Below, in pieces: positions 12,285-23,880 of a stretch of DNA of 64,000 bases (position 1 is the first letter of the stretch; every line of letters begins with the position of its first letter). This stretch comes from Chinchilla lanigera. Lineage: Eukaryota > Chordata > Mammalia > Rodentia > Chinchillidae. The position numbers were made by a program, and so were the translations under genes. Under the pieces are notes generated by a model. The model saw only the letters and a program-made list of their open reading frames with translations, was not told the origin of the DNA and did no database searches. The DNA is taken from the NCBI RefSeq assembly GCF_000276665.1, contig NW_004955472.1, forward strand, positions 6,528,050 to 6,592,049, given 5' to 3'.

Positions 12285-12728
12285 ATATTAGTCAGTTTCC
12301 TATTGCTATAATGAAATACGTGGGTCTGGGTGTTTGTAAAGTAATCAGGGTTATTTAGCACACGGTTTTGGACGCTGAAAGTTCAAATAGCGTGGTGCTG
12401 GCTCTGGCAAGGGCCCCCTTGGATCCATCGCCTTTTGGCAGATAGAATTATGATAGGAGCACATGCAAGAGGTCGCATGGTAAATCAGGAAGCCAGAGAA
12501 AAGAGAGAATAGTTTTGTGCTTGTCAACTGCACTCTCAGAGAATTCACTCCTGAAGACTCTGTACGTTAACACCGCCTGAGAGCAGCAGCCCCATGATCC
12601 AATTACCTCCTACCGGGTCCTCCTCTTGTAGGTTCCATTCCAGCTCCCAGCCCCCACCCCCCTGGGGCGCCACGCTTTCAACACATGAACCTTTGAAAGA
12701 CAAACCACGTCCAAAGCGTAGTAATAGT
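12285..12728 (-). mobile_element. ERVL-MaLR-like LTR, antisense
   Basis: Opens with 'attagtcagtttcctattgc' and 'ataatgaaatac', the hallmark reverse-strand end of MaLR LTRs. The rest shows the typical order: a 'gcacacggtttt' block, a 'gccagagaaaagagagaa' block, the 'aattacctcctaccggg' and 'cagcccccacccccctgggg' blocks, then 'caacacatgaacctttg'. Non-coding LTR relic; the overlapping short frames are spurious. Confidence 0.65.
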
Positions 12729-12729
12729 C

Positions 12730-14730
12730 ACACGAGTTATTCCCTTGTCTGCTCTTGTTCATTCGCTGCTCCAATTTGCAACATTTTAAAAATAAGACAA
12801 GTGTATAGAATTCTGCTTTAAGGCAAATATCTGGCTAAAGCATACAAATCTAAATATTGAAGGCTAAAGGCCAAATTGAAGTCTAGTATTATTTTGTACA
12901 TTCAAAGTGGAGCTGTTTGCTGAAATTCTTACAATTACTAATGAAACAAATTGGATAAGTGCTTTTCAAAAAAATTTCCGTAATACCAGAACAGTGTGAA
13001 CTTGCCCTGCAGAGTTCTAGGCAACGACCAAAGGGAACCACTGCAGTTCTACAGCTCATCTTCATGCTAATATTCTGCCTTAAGAAGCTCTGAGAATTTT
13101 GCATTCAGTGTTGTAGTATGCAGAAATTTATTTACATACGGAATAATACTTTACTTACATTTGAAGAAAATGAGCCAGTTTTATGGATTAACTGTCCATG
13201 TCTCTTACCATCCTGATATACACCCCCAGAAGACCAGGCTTCCTATTTTGAGCAACAAGAAGCTATTTTTTTTATTTCTATTATTTTGATGTTTTCATCT
13301 GTGTCTTTATTGCAGTTTCGTAGTTATACTTTTGAGATATGTGCATGCCACAAAATCTATTTTCTTGGCAATGAATACATATCTTTTCCACTTTTAAAAT
13401 TTTGGCACTGAAAATGAAAGAGAATCTCAGTATTTCAGCGAGTAGTATCACACTTAATGAAGTGACTTTTCTAGCACGGTGCAATTGAATTTAATTGATG
13501 AAGACTCCCATTAATAGGTTATTATTTGCATACTTGGCTTTGTTATTTCCTTCGCTTCTTACAGGAACATAATTGCCCTATTTAATGTGTACCTGTACAG
13601 CATATTTCAGAGAACAGCACGAAAGGGTTTTAATCTGTTTCTGTCAAATGTGGACGGTTACTAGTTTTAATGTTGCGGTGTGACACAACTGCCAGTACAA
13701 CCCTGTGAAGAACGTTTTAATATTATTTCCTATGCCAACTGTTCGGTGTTTTAATAAAATAATAACGTCTAAATTTTCTTCTTAAGTGCCAACATTAGTA
13801 GTTGTGAGCTCAAGTAAGTTAATGAATGAGATGGCAGCGGCCTTATGCCAAGTGGGAGTTAAATACAGAAAGATAGAGCGAGTTTAGTTCATCTACCTTG
13901 TAAAGAAATTAATATACTTTCCACTTGTGTTCATTTTACAAAAGCAGAATATGACAAGGAGCTTCGATTGGGAATTCAACTGTTAATTCTCCTCTTTCTG
14001 CTAGTTACAATGCTCTCATTTGGAAAAGGAAATGGATTATTTCCTTCACAGGGGATTTTCTTTTTTTAATAAGTATGTAGGTGTACAGAACTAGTAATAA
14101 AAAGGAGATCTAGGAACAGCTCAATACTAATAACATTTTCTTGCCTGGTCCCTTTACTTACCCCCATGAATCCACTGAGAGATTTAGAAAACAAAAGACA
14201 CCCAGAGAGTAAAGATTAATCAGCTATCTTATATTTCCCTATCTTCTTAACTAAGAAAGTATCTTCTTTCAGAAAACCTCCACTTTACGTATGATTGTCT
14301 TTATTGCAGGAAGAAAGGAAGTGAGAAAATCGAAGCCACTGGATAGATAGGAGGAGGAACATTCTTCACTGTGATTGACAGTCAAATGTCAGTGTCTGAC
14401 AGCTCATCTTGTCTTGCATTCTGTTCTATAGTCATTTATCCACCTTTTGGTAATAACCTCATATTCCTCTTCTCTAAAAGATAAATGTTCAGAAGCCACT
14501 TGCGGCTCACTATGTGGATGTTAATGTGGCTACCACATCTACAGTCTTAAAGATGAAATTTGAAGTTCTCATGGATTTGTCAACCAACAATTACTAGGTC
14601 TTGAAAGAGAAGACAAGTTTTCCCAAGTGTGTAGCCAGTTTTCCCACTGTGAGATGCAGTACTTGGCGCATACCACTTACAGGGGAAAACGGTTGGTCTG
14701 GCCCCTGTTTAAGGAGGAGTCAGTCTGTGT
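12730..14730. other. unassigned sequence
   Basis: No gene or confident repeat recognised. A short 'aataagtatgtaggtgtaca' motif near 14068 resembles the L1 3'-end style seen at 780 but is too short to call. Confidence 0.45.
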
Positions 14731-14947
14731 CCTGCTAGTGCTGAGATAGAAGCGTCAGAATGGTGTGGTACAACAAATCAGGAGGCTGAGCACTGGAGCA
14801 GCGCAAGAGAGCAAGGGGCAAGGGACTAGACAGGAACCCAAGGCCACGCCTCCAAGGCCCACCCAGACACATCGGAAGGATGTTCCATCCATCCCCTGGG
14901 CAGATTTCAAAGCCCATCGCGTTGACGCTCTATCCCAACCATCAGAG

Positions 14948-14974
14948 AATCTCACCCATGACATGGGTGAGATT
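14948..14974. repeat. 27-bp near-perfect palindrome
   Basis: Two 13-bp arms (aatctcacccatg and its exact reverse complement) are separated by a single A. It lies in moderately GC-rich unassigned sequence (about 14735-15010). The function is unknown. It could extrude as a short cruciform or bind a dimeric factor, or be chance. Confidence 0.9.
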
Positions 14975-15660
14975 GTCATCTCCCATGCTGAACTTCCAGG
15001 TACTGTAAGGGTTTAACAAGCTATGGAAAGGATGCTTGCCAAACACAGGCCTTATTCTGAATTCTGAAGGTTGAGATCCATTAGGGAAATGTTTACGCAT
15101 TGTTAAGTACTGTGTCCCCCCAAATATAGAATAGTACTTCCTATATAGAAGGTGCAAGACAAATATAAGAAACATTCATTAAAAGGAAGTAAACTTTGGA
15201 ATAGATTGTTTTGAGTTCAAATATTAATTTGGATACTTGTTGGCTAATTGAGTATTAAGGTAAGATCATATTCTTCCTATGACACTTTTCTTGAGAGATT
15301 CACCAGCTAAGTATCCTTTCAATAAAATTGTCCTAAGAATTAAAGTTGTTCTTAAGTATATCTTCTCCCTCAACACCATTCATAACATTACACTTGGGAA
15401 TAGTATAGTTTTTGCTACATCTAGAAGAATTAAAATGTAGTAATTTGTTAAACTATCATCAAAAATAAATGTTTGGTTTTCCTTCCCATTTCCTAGCATA
15501 CACTCTCAAAGATCCTTGGATTTTCTTGAATGATAGGAAGTCTTTTGTTCTTCTCCATAACCTCCTTTAGAACATACCTGAAGAGCTCTGAGGTGCCTAT
15601 GAGGTGACTTAGGGTGGCCCCTATATAGCTTCCGGTTATGAGCACACACAGAAAACAAGT
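14975..15660. other. unassigned sequence
   Basis: No feature recognised between the palindrome and the next LTR. Confidence 0.5.
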
Positions 15661-15664
15661 ATTT

Positions 15665-16021
15665 TAGCTACTTCCTCCTTGCTGAGACAAAATACCCAAG
15701 ACCCACAAGTTAAAGGATGACATATTCATTTCAGCTCACAGTTTGTAGAGGTTTCAGTCCACAATTGCCTGGCAGCATGGCAGAGGGGCATGGCAGAGGG
15801 CATGCGACTCGCTTGAGACATGGCAGCATGAAGCAGACAGCCATTGAGGGAGGAGAAAGTGCACATACATCCCCTTCCAGGTCACGCCCACAGCCACCCC
15901 CCTCTTCCTGCCAGGCCTCACCTCCAAACATCACATCAGCTATGAACCCACGATCCAGTCACTCCCAAAGCTCCACCTATGCGAGCATGAGGCTTGGGGG
16001 GAAATGAGACAAAGCCATAAC
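15665..16021 (-). mobile_element. ERVL-MaLR-like LTR, antisense
   Basis: Reverse-strand LTR pattern: 'tgctgagacaaaataccc', a 'cagctcacagtttgtagagg' block, 'ggcagcatggcagaggggc', a polar 'tcacgcccacagcc' segment, the 'cctcacctccaaacatcac' block and 'gcttggggggaaatgagac' at the far end. Short frames on both strands here are by-products of LTR sequence. Confidence 0.6.
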
Positions 16022-16024
16022 ACC

Positions 16025-17005
16025 AGTTGACTAGAAAGTTTGATATCTTGGCCCCATTCACTGATCTCCAGGAAGCTGTGGGAGAAATGAAGCCAGGGAC
16101 AAGAGTTAATGAGCATGTCCATGTTCTGGGATGGTGGTTTGCCTGATGAGCTCATGGAAGCTCTGTGTCCCACCCCGCCTCTGTATTTTGCCCTACACAT
16201 CACTTCTCTTTACCTTTTCATCACTTACATGAAGATGGAACTGTTATTCTTTTACTCTATAATGTATAAATCACAGCTCAGGGAATTTACATGAGTCATA
16301 TCTGAGCAGACAGATAGCGGATAATAGACAGGACCCAGCAATGTCTGATCCCAAATCCAGTGTCAATATGTTAAATACACAGCATACCCTTTGTTTTTAG
16401 AGTAAGCTTCTCTCTCTCCCTCTTCTATACATAGTCACAATAGGAGCCTAGTCAAAGAGCAATTATCTTAACCGACTAAAGCGGTAATAGCTAAGATTTA
16501 TGTAGGCACGTCATTGTAGATTTAACATAAAAGAGGGTCTCCTTATTATAAATTCTTTTTATACTTAGATTTCTGTAGAATGCCATACACCTGCCTAGAC
16601 TACCTACTTAATATTTTTATATGAATGAAGTGGATATTTATTGTTGTACCCTAAAACAATAATTAACAAGCACCTCCATGTACAGAGGAAGTGCCAAGCA
16701 CTCATTAAAATCATACTATCAAAAAGTATGATTTCTAATTCTAAAAATTCCCAAATCCAGAAGATAAGGTATGCATTAAATCAACACACATATACAAATC
16801 AGGACACAGGTAAATATTGTGATAAGAAAGAAAGAAAAGAGTGCAACAAGATAATGAAATTTTAGACTGGAAGTCCTTTCTAAGAAAATCATTCATAAGT
16901 AACAGAATAACAAATGATTCCCAACTACCCCAATTCCCATTTCTCTAGTAAGAAATTCAAGCACTGAAAATTTAAATCTAGGATAATACCACTTACTTAA
17001 ATATA
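16025..17005. other. unassigned sequence
   Basis: AT-rich; no repeat or gene recognised. Confidence 0.5.
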
Positions 17006-17009
17006 ACAT

Positions 17010-17215
17010 AATTTTTAATGAGTTCAAGCTGGATTTGTGCAATGGAGCCTCAGCACAATTTCTGATGAGATGAAAATTTCCTATATCTTGATGAATGTGG
17101 TGGTTATTATTCGGATTTATAAATTTGTATCAGTTTATTGAGTTTTATAGTTAAATTATATGAATTATATCATGCATAAATTATACCAACATAAAGCTAC
17201 AACTAAATTTAAGTT
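17010..17215 (+). mobile_element. old L1M 3'-end fragment
   Basis: Collinear with the 3' UTR end of ancient L1M elements: 'tcctatatcttgatgaatgt', 'ggtggttattattcgg', 'atttgtatcagtttattgag', 'aattataccaacataaagct'. Diverged. Confidence 0.6.
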
Positions 17216-17219
17216 AATG

Positions 17220-19635
17220 GTTCAATAATTAAGCAAACTAAGGATGAATTATAATTAATCTGATAATTACCTGCATCTCTGTTTAATGGTATCACACATC
17301 TAGAAGACATATTATTGGATCAGTACCTAGTATAGATGTCTATTACATCTGTAACAATAGTTCTCTCTATTGTCAAGTATATCAGGCATTTTTGAGACAA
17401 ATTCTGCTAAGGCAGAATAATAAAGAAGATAGAAGCATTTTCAAGGATCTGTTAGGTTGGATTTTTTTATATCCTTTGACTACCTTCAGAAGGTTTCATA
17501 GCACAACAGAATAAGAAGAGCAGCATCATAATGCCTTTGTTTGTAAAATTCTTAGCTCTGAAGAAACTAAATTGCTTTGCATTCATGTCTTCATTAAATA
17601 CTTTTTGAAAGAAGTCAAATGTGTGTCATCCCCATTTTACAAGGAGGAAAGTGATGTCCAGAAAGGTTTAGGAAATGGAAGACTTACATATATATCAAGG
17701 TCTACTTGGGCTGTGACCATAAACTCCATGGTAAGAAGGATTTTTTTCTCCTTCTGTTTTTTCTTTATGTAGCATTCAAAGCAAATTTGTTCCTATTCTG
17801 TGTGACTATATCAACATTTTAATAGTAGTAGAGCAATGAAAGCTATTCATGAACACGAAGGCTAAAAGTATTGGTTATGCCATTTCTTTATTCCAAACTT
17901 GATAAATTGATGCATAGAATTATTTAACTAGATAATTATTAAATAATACAAGGCTCCAGGGTAAACACCCATTATGCATGGATGTGAATTAAGATTTCAC
18001 AATAAAAAAGTTCTTCCTTTGTTATTTGCCAAGCAATTCTAAATCTGCCTGTGCTGAAAGAAATAGTTTAATTTTGCAGTCACTGGCTGCATTTGAACAA
18101 TGGGGAGGCTATTTGCTCACCGTGTGTGGCAGCATTAAGAGTGTAAGGCAGAAAATGTGGAAGCAATGACCTGAGGTAGAACGCAGCACAGGAAGTTACT
18201 GGCCAGGCAATTTGGGCCATCAGGAAGCATCGTAAGGATCAGAGAAAATGGGTGAAAAACACTGGCACGTTAGTAGATACTGAACAAAATGATAACTATT
18301 ATTGGAATAAAGGCTCTTGAGCCTACAAAAACAGAATTTGATACTAATAAAAGCAGAAATCATTGCCTATTTACAAGACCCTTACACTGTTCCAGACCAT
18401 AAAAATATTTTTTATTGTAATTTGTCAGATTAACTCAGATAAATTTAGCAACAGTCCAAATTCTGAGGTCAGCAGAGGGGAAAAGAAGGTGTGGGACATG
18501 ACACATTGGTGCCACGCTGTAATTTCAAATAAGAGCATTATTCAACTGCACAGTAAAGTCTTAGATATCTGTTAACAAGTCTAGATTTTCTGACTTCAAG
18601 TTCTATATGCATTTATGAAAAAGGGTGCTTCTTTTTTGCTGTGGGAAGCTGAGATGCTCTGCTGGCTGGAGGGTGAATAGGCTCACTCTCAGACAGGCAG
18701 CTCTGAGAGGAACTGGGTATAGAATTCTAGGAGATGAGGCACAAAGTTGGGGTATTGATGCTCACAGTCCCTTGGTGAGAGAGAATGCTGCTTCGGTGCC
18801 CTGATTATTAAAGCATAATTGTGAAACCTTTGTGGAAGGTAGAAATCTGACCCAGGTGGGTCAGGAGAGTTAAAGAATATCTATTAGGTAAAACTGGTAC
18901 CTATTTTCCAACCCATGGTTAGAAATCTCTGAAAATGTAAAAATGTTTGGAAACAAAAATTAAGCATTTTGTTCTCTTTTTAATAATCCCCTTTTAGGTA
19001 TATGGGTAAACAGCATGTATAATGTATAATTTCATAGCATAAACAATGGTTCATATAATTTTGAATTTAATACTTGTAGTGTAACATAACCACTTTAAGG
19101 AAAAATCACATAAGGGTGGTTTAAAGTGAACCTAAAGGAGTCATGACTGCATCTTAGAATATAAAGGGCTGAACTAATATTTTTAAGGTAAATTACACAG
19201 AAATGCTCTGTACTCCAGGGAATAACAAAAATAATTGCCTGCCTTACACCTTCACTCTGACTGGATTAAACACACCAAGAATTTTAGCAACCAACATCAG
19301 ATCCTCGTGCATGTTTTGCAACCTGAATTCATTCCACTTGCAGAAGCCAAACAAACCCTCAAACCAAATGTTATTTAAAGTTGAGCAGTTGGTAAAATTT
19401 AAAGGCATGGCAGGATGAAATGTGAATTATATCTGGTTGAATCCACATTCTTCCCAGGCACCATCAAATAATTCGTTCAGGTAACCCTCAAGTTACATAA
19501 GCTTGGAACACAAATCATGAAATACATATGGAAATGTGTATTGGAACGCCGTGCCAGTGATGAGCAATGCTAGTTCACCAACTGCACTAAACGGAAAGTT
19601 ACATATTAAAATCAAAAGTGATACACAAACTGCCA
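17220..19635. other. unassigned 2.4-kb stretch
   Basis: No gene or confident repeat recognised. Some of the right end (19.4-19.6 kb) may belong to the L1M fragment that follows. Confidence 0.45.
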
Positions 19636-19639
19636 AAAA

Positions 19640-20280
19640 TCAATATTCACATAATATCAAGCTTTGGCAAAGACATGGAACAAACAAGGGTTTTTAAAAA
19701 TCCCTGGTTCAAACATGTTTGGAAAAGAAGTCGTATCATCATGAAGTTGGACATACATATTCTCTATGGCTCAACAGTTCCATCCCTACAGGAAATGCTT
19801 GCTTATGTGTCCCAGGGTTCCTGAATCAGAAAACACATGTATGACTGTTACCAGCAGTAATATATACGATAAAAAATAGCAGGAAAAATCCTTGATGTCC
19901 ATCAATGGATGGAGGGAAGAAATGAGGTCCAGTCACGCAGTGGGATACTGGACATCAGTAATGGAGAACGAAAAGCCACAGATACAATAAGATTCCACCT
20001 GAGGGATCTAACACTGAGGAGAAACAACAAGTCTAGTGATGCTAACCTCAGAACCACACGAAGTCAGGTACTGTATTTGAGGGTATTAACCACAGTAGTG
20101 AAGCTGTGGAAAGGAGGGAGGGAATGACAAGACACTAAATGTGGTGTAAACCTTCAGGGCGGAAGAGTAGTGGCTGATAGTAGTGATCAGGTCCTCTGGA
20201 CTTGAAAGCTGATGCAAAAATATTATTGTGTAAGTTGGATATTAGGTAGACAGTGCTTCTATACTATAATTACTCCAAAC
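19640..20280 (+). mobile_element. old L1M ORF2/3'-UTR fragment
   Basis: Shows ordered L1M landmarks: 'gctcaacagttccatcccta', 'gaaatgcttgcttatgtgtc', 'aatccttgatgtccatcaat', 'ggatggagggaagaaatgag', then a degenerate 3' UTR. Broken by many substitutions, so a non-coding relic. Short frames inside are leftovers. Confidence 0.6.
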
Positions 20281-20554
20281 TCAAGCTTATCAAACATTCT
20301 TAATATATAAAAATGTACTAAATAAAAACTGACTATAAAAGCTTTAGGAACTCCATAGAATCAAAATTTATTTGATGGCCTTATAGCTATATAAAATGCA
20401 ACAACTTCATGTTTCTTTTATTTTGTTGAAATTAAAAAGATTGTCTTGTTAATGACTTTGTTCACATATAAATGTTTATAAATTATTCTAAGAAATCCAT
20501 ATCTTATAAAAAAGTCTATATAATATTGTTTATTTCCAAAATTACAAACCACAG

Positions 20555-20705
20555 TCTAGGTATGGTGGTGCACAGCTGTAATCCTAGAACTCAGGAGGCT
20601 GAGACAGCAGGATTACTGCAAGTTTAAGGCCAGCATGGGCTACAAAGTGAATTCAAGTCCAGCCTGAACTACATAGCAAAACTCTATCTCAAAAAGACAA
20701 AAGGA
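20555..20705 (+). mobile_element. B1-type 7SL-derived SINE
   Basis: Full-length: 'ggtatggtggtgcacagctg', 'taatcctagaactcaggagg', and the internally duplicated 'ggccagcatgggctacaaag' / 'gtccagcctgaactacatag' pair typical of rodent B1, then 'atctcaaaaagacaaaagg'. A perfect 17-bp target duplication (20538-20554 and 20706-20722) marks its borders. Confidence 0.95.
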
Positions 20706-20722
20706 AAAATTACAAACCACAG

Positions 20723-22374
20723 ATTGAAGAATATGTGACAGAAATTCTCATGTACGATGCAAGGCATTGCCCTGTTAATTGAAGTGACCAGTTGTAATTG
20801 CTCCCCAATACTATTACAGTGCTTATTTTTTATTAGTTGAAGACATTATGGTCTCTTTTTTAGATATACCCATGCTGTCATCTCCTACTGAGATCATATA
20901 GACCAATAAAAATGTCCTTCACTTTAGAATTACTCATTGCTCTATATATTTTTCTAATAATTTTCGTTATTTAAAATATTTTCAATAGCAACAAATGGGA
21001 AGAAAACATGTGCAGTCATAGGGGCAGATGAGGGAAGGGAAAATAGAGTAAACCACACACGCGTGCATGCACACACACCCTGAGTCCCTAGGTCCCAGGC
21101 AGTGTCATTGGAAAGTGTAGGTGCTACCTAGAAAACTGGCCCCTGTCACACGTTCACTGGAGTCAAAGGGCAGAGCCAGACTCAGCAGGAAAAGGGTGCA
21201 CATCCTTTCCCTTTAAATGCGGAGATGCTGCTCCTCATCAAATCTTTGCCAAGAGGGCACCTGCGGGCAGACAGAGGGCTGTAAGTCAGTAAGCCGTGCT
21301 ATGTGCAAGGTTTCCAAACTCAAACCTCACTTGGTGGCAAAGGAGACACTCCTTCTTGTTGACGTTCCGCTCACAGACAATTACCTGCTGCTATCAGGTG
21401 TGAATTCCCCAAAGGCCCAGAACTATAATATTTTATTAATGATATTCTGTAAGAAGATGTACATTGAATTGTGTTATTTCATAGAAGGAAGTCCACTCAG
21501 TTGCCAGGGGTATACAAGTTTTCCTAACAAATCCAAGCCATTATATCCTTCTTTTCCCGCTGGGTCCATTTCCTTTTGCCTTCTCTGAATCTGCAGCTAA
21601 GCCTTGGTACAGATTCCAGACAGGTGTGCTAATGATGCACACACAGATATATTTGACTATGATCATATCCTGCTTTTTTATGTAAAGGAACACAGTTCAT
21701 GAAGGATTTAGTACATCTGAGACTCCCAGGGCAAGATTATATTTTGAATATTTATCTTTTGTTCACTCCATTTCCTTCTGCTTCATAATTTTCCCTAAGC
21801 TTCACATAGCTTCTTTTCAGGCACAAACTCTAATTTTATTTGCCTAGAGGAGGAATACAGTATTATGAAGAATAACAGAATTTGTGCCTTCTCTACACTT
21901 CTTCATTCAAGGTGCAGGTATGAAGTTGCACACAGCAATCCCCTTCACTTCTCAGCCACTCTGATTGTTGAGTTCTTATGTAAAACTAACCCAAGAGTTT
22001 ACTTTGCAATAGCCATGAAACAACTGAATCTAGTCTAGTAAACCTGGTAAATTCTAAATCACTTCAGATAAACTTAATTACGTTACAGACAGAAATTGGA
22101 GCTGGAATTAGCAAATTAAATGAAGGAAATGGTATTGGAATAAGTCCTAGCTCTGATTCTTCAAGAAAATGGAAAGATGGTAATTCTTCCGGTAAAACTG
22201 GCCATGAAAACTATTTTTGAATGTGTTAAATGAGTGACCATAGGGGACACCCTCAAAGAACATGGAGAACTACCTCCTTGTGAAGTAGTGTGTCTGTGAA
22301 GAAGGTGAAGTACTTCCTAACTCAGTGATCACATAGAGTAGACATTTGGTAAATAATAACTGAATGAAGTGGGA
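20723..22374. other. unassigned sequence
   Basis: No gene recognised. An impure CA/CG-alternating stretch lies at 21054-21078. A 123-codon plus-strand frame (21217-21588) starts in the one locally CpG-rich patch but has no family resemblance or splice context I can see. Confidence 0.45.
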
Positions 22375-22483
22375 CTGAATAGGAAAACATAGACCATATA
22401 GAGGAACAAATATCAGACTACCTAGATACTTCAAGTGAAGAATTGACTCAAGAAAACCACAGCACTATTTTTAGAGAATTAAT
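22375..22483. repeat. 109-bp local direct repeat, copy 1
   Basis: Matches 23772-23880 over 109 bp with 5 substitutions and no gaps (about 95% identity). The match stops abruptly at both ends. It is not recognised as a known interspersed repeat. Confidence 0.95.
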
Positions 22484-22664
22484 AAAAACTATGGATCTAG
22501 AATTTGATATTCATATCATCTTTTTCCAAATGTAGGAACATGGTGGGTTGTTTAATCATACAAAACTGCATAAGCTATTCCAAACCCAGACTAGGAACAG
22601 TTTATAAAGTTTTTAAGTAATGAAGTAAATATCAGGTGATTCTGCAAGAAATATATGGTGTTTT

Positions 22665-22792
22665 GTTGTTTTATTTTATTTTGATATGGTTTAGGTTCTA
22701 ATATGTTGCCAAGGCTGGCCTTGAACCCCCAGTACTTCTGCCTTAGCCTCCCAAATAGCTGGAAGTATGGGTATGAGTCACCACATCCAGCG
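22665..22792 (-). mobile_element. B1-type SINE, antisense
   Basis: Reverse-strand B1 blocks 'gccaaggctggccttgaacc', 'cttctgccttagcctcccaa' and 'gggtatgagtcaccacatcc'. Flanked by a 14-bp target duplication with one mismatch (22651-22664 and 22793-22806). More diverged than the 20.55-kb copy. Confidence 0.85.
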
Positions 22793-22933
22793 ATATATGG
22801 TATTTTAAAAGTGATATTATGTTTTTAATAGTCATTATAAACTTTGCTAAGAATAAAGAAAAAAATAAAGCATATATACACTAATTCAAAATGTCAAGTC
22901 TAGAATGATAGTACCAACATTCCAGGAAATGCA

Positions 22934-23385
22934 TGTTAAGGCTTATCTATTAGAAGCCTAGTGCCCAAGCCAGCAGTGTACAGGCAGGGTGTTTTTGGAG
23001 GGTGATTGGATCAGGAGGGTCTGACTTTATCACTGGGTGCATCAGTTAGCGGATTTAAAATTGGAGGGCATTTTGGGGAAGAAAACTTAGAAGGTGAAGA
23101 CAAACTGAAGGAAGTGAGTCCTGGGCCTGCCTTTGGGGACCATATGTTGTCCCTGGATACTTTTTCTCTGTCTCTCCTTTGCTTCCTGGCTGCAATTAAA
23201 TGAACATATTTTTTCAACCCGTGCAGCTTGACATGCTGTTTCTGCTCTGCTTCAGAGCCCAAAGGATCAGAACCAGCTGCCCATGGACTCTGAAATCCTC
23301 TGAAACCGTGAGCCAAGATAATTTTCCTCCACTCACTTGATTGTCTCAAGTGTTCTATCACAGCAACAGAAACCTGGCTAGAACA
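22934..23385 (+). mobile_element. solo MaLR-like LTR with near-match target duplication
   Basis: A 452-bp TG...CA unit beginning 'tgttaaggcttatc' and ending 'cctggctagaaca'. It is flanked by atgca on the left (22929-22933) and atgta on the right (23386-23390), a 5-bp ERV-type target duplication with one change. It contains the MaLR blocks 'tggagggtgattggatcagg', 'ggctgcaattaaatgaaca' and 'accgtgagccaagataattt', and the '(t)ctcaagtgttctatcacag' block near its 3' end. No internal region is attached, hence a solo LTR. The reverse frame at 23011-23475 is a by-product. Confidence 0.75.
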
Positions 23386-23390
23386 ATGTA

Positions 23391-23590
23391 TTGAGGAACG
23401 ACGAGGCCGGGAGTGAGCCGCCGGTCCAAAGACCAGCACTCCCCACCCGAGGCTCCCCATGCGCTGGGGGCCCACCCTCTGGGAGCCACCAGGCAGGAAG
23501 CTAGCCAGCCGGAAGACTGGCGCTCCCCACCCGAGGCTCCCTGTGCGCCGGAAGCCCTCCTTCCGGGGAACGACGAGGCCGGGAGTCTAG
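23391..23590. repeat. GC-rich minisatellite, about 2.2 units of about 84-87 bp
   Basis: A 20-bp block (ggaacgacgaggccgggagt) occurs at 23395-23414 and 23567-23586. Between them 'ctccccacccgaggctccc' occurs twice, 84 bp apart (near 23439 and 23523). The intervening sequence aligns as two diverged units plus a partial third. It is strongly CpG-rich against the AT-rich surroundings and abuts the 3' end of the solo LTR. Confidence 0.85.
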
Positions 23591-23771
23591 AATTCAATAA
23601 ATTTGATATGTGTCATGGAATTTGTTCAAAAATAATGGGAAAAAAGAGGATGGTTTAAAAGTATAAAATTGGATAAAATTGAAAAAAATGTATGTAGAAA
23701 TGTGTAGCAAATATCAACAGCTAAGGGTTGTTGTTGAAAAAATAGTCCAAATGTTTACATACTACACTATT

Positions 23772-23880
23772 CTGAATAGGAAAACATAGACCATACAGAG
23801 GAGCAAATAACAGACTACCCAGATACTTCAAGTGAAGAATTGACTCACGAAAACCACAGCACTATTTTTAGAGAATTAAT
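23772..23880. repeat. 109-bp local direct repeat, copy 2
   Basis: Partner of 22375-22483 in the same orientation, 1397 bp downstream. The B1, the solo LTR and the minisatellite lie between the copies. Confidence 0.95.

Noticed and set aside
23011..23475. 154-codon minus-strand frame
   Set aside because: It is the reverse strand of a solo LTR and the adjoining minisatellite.
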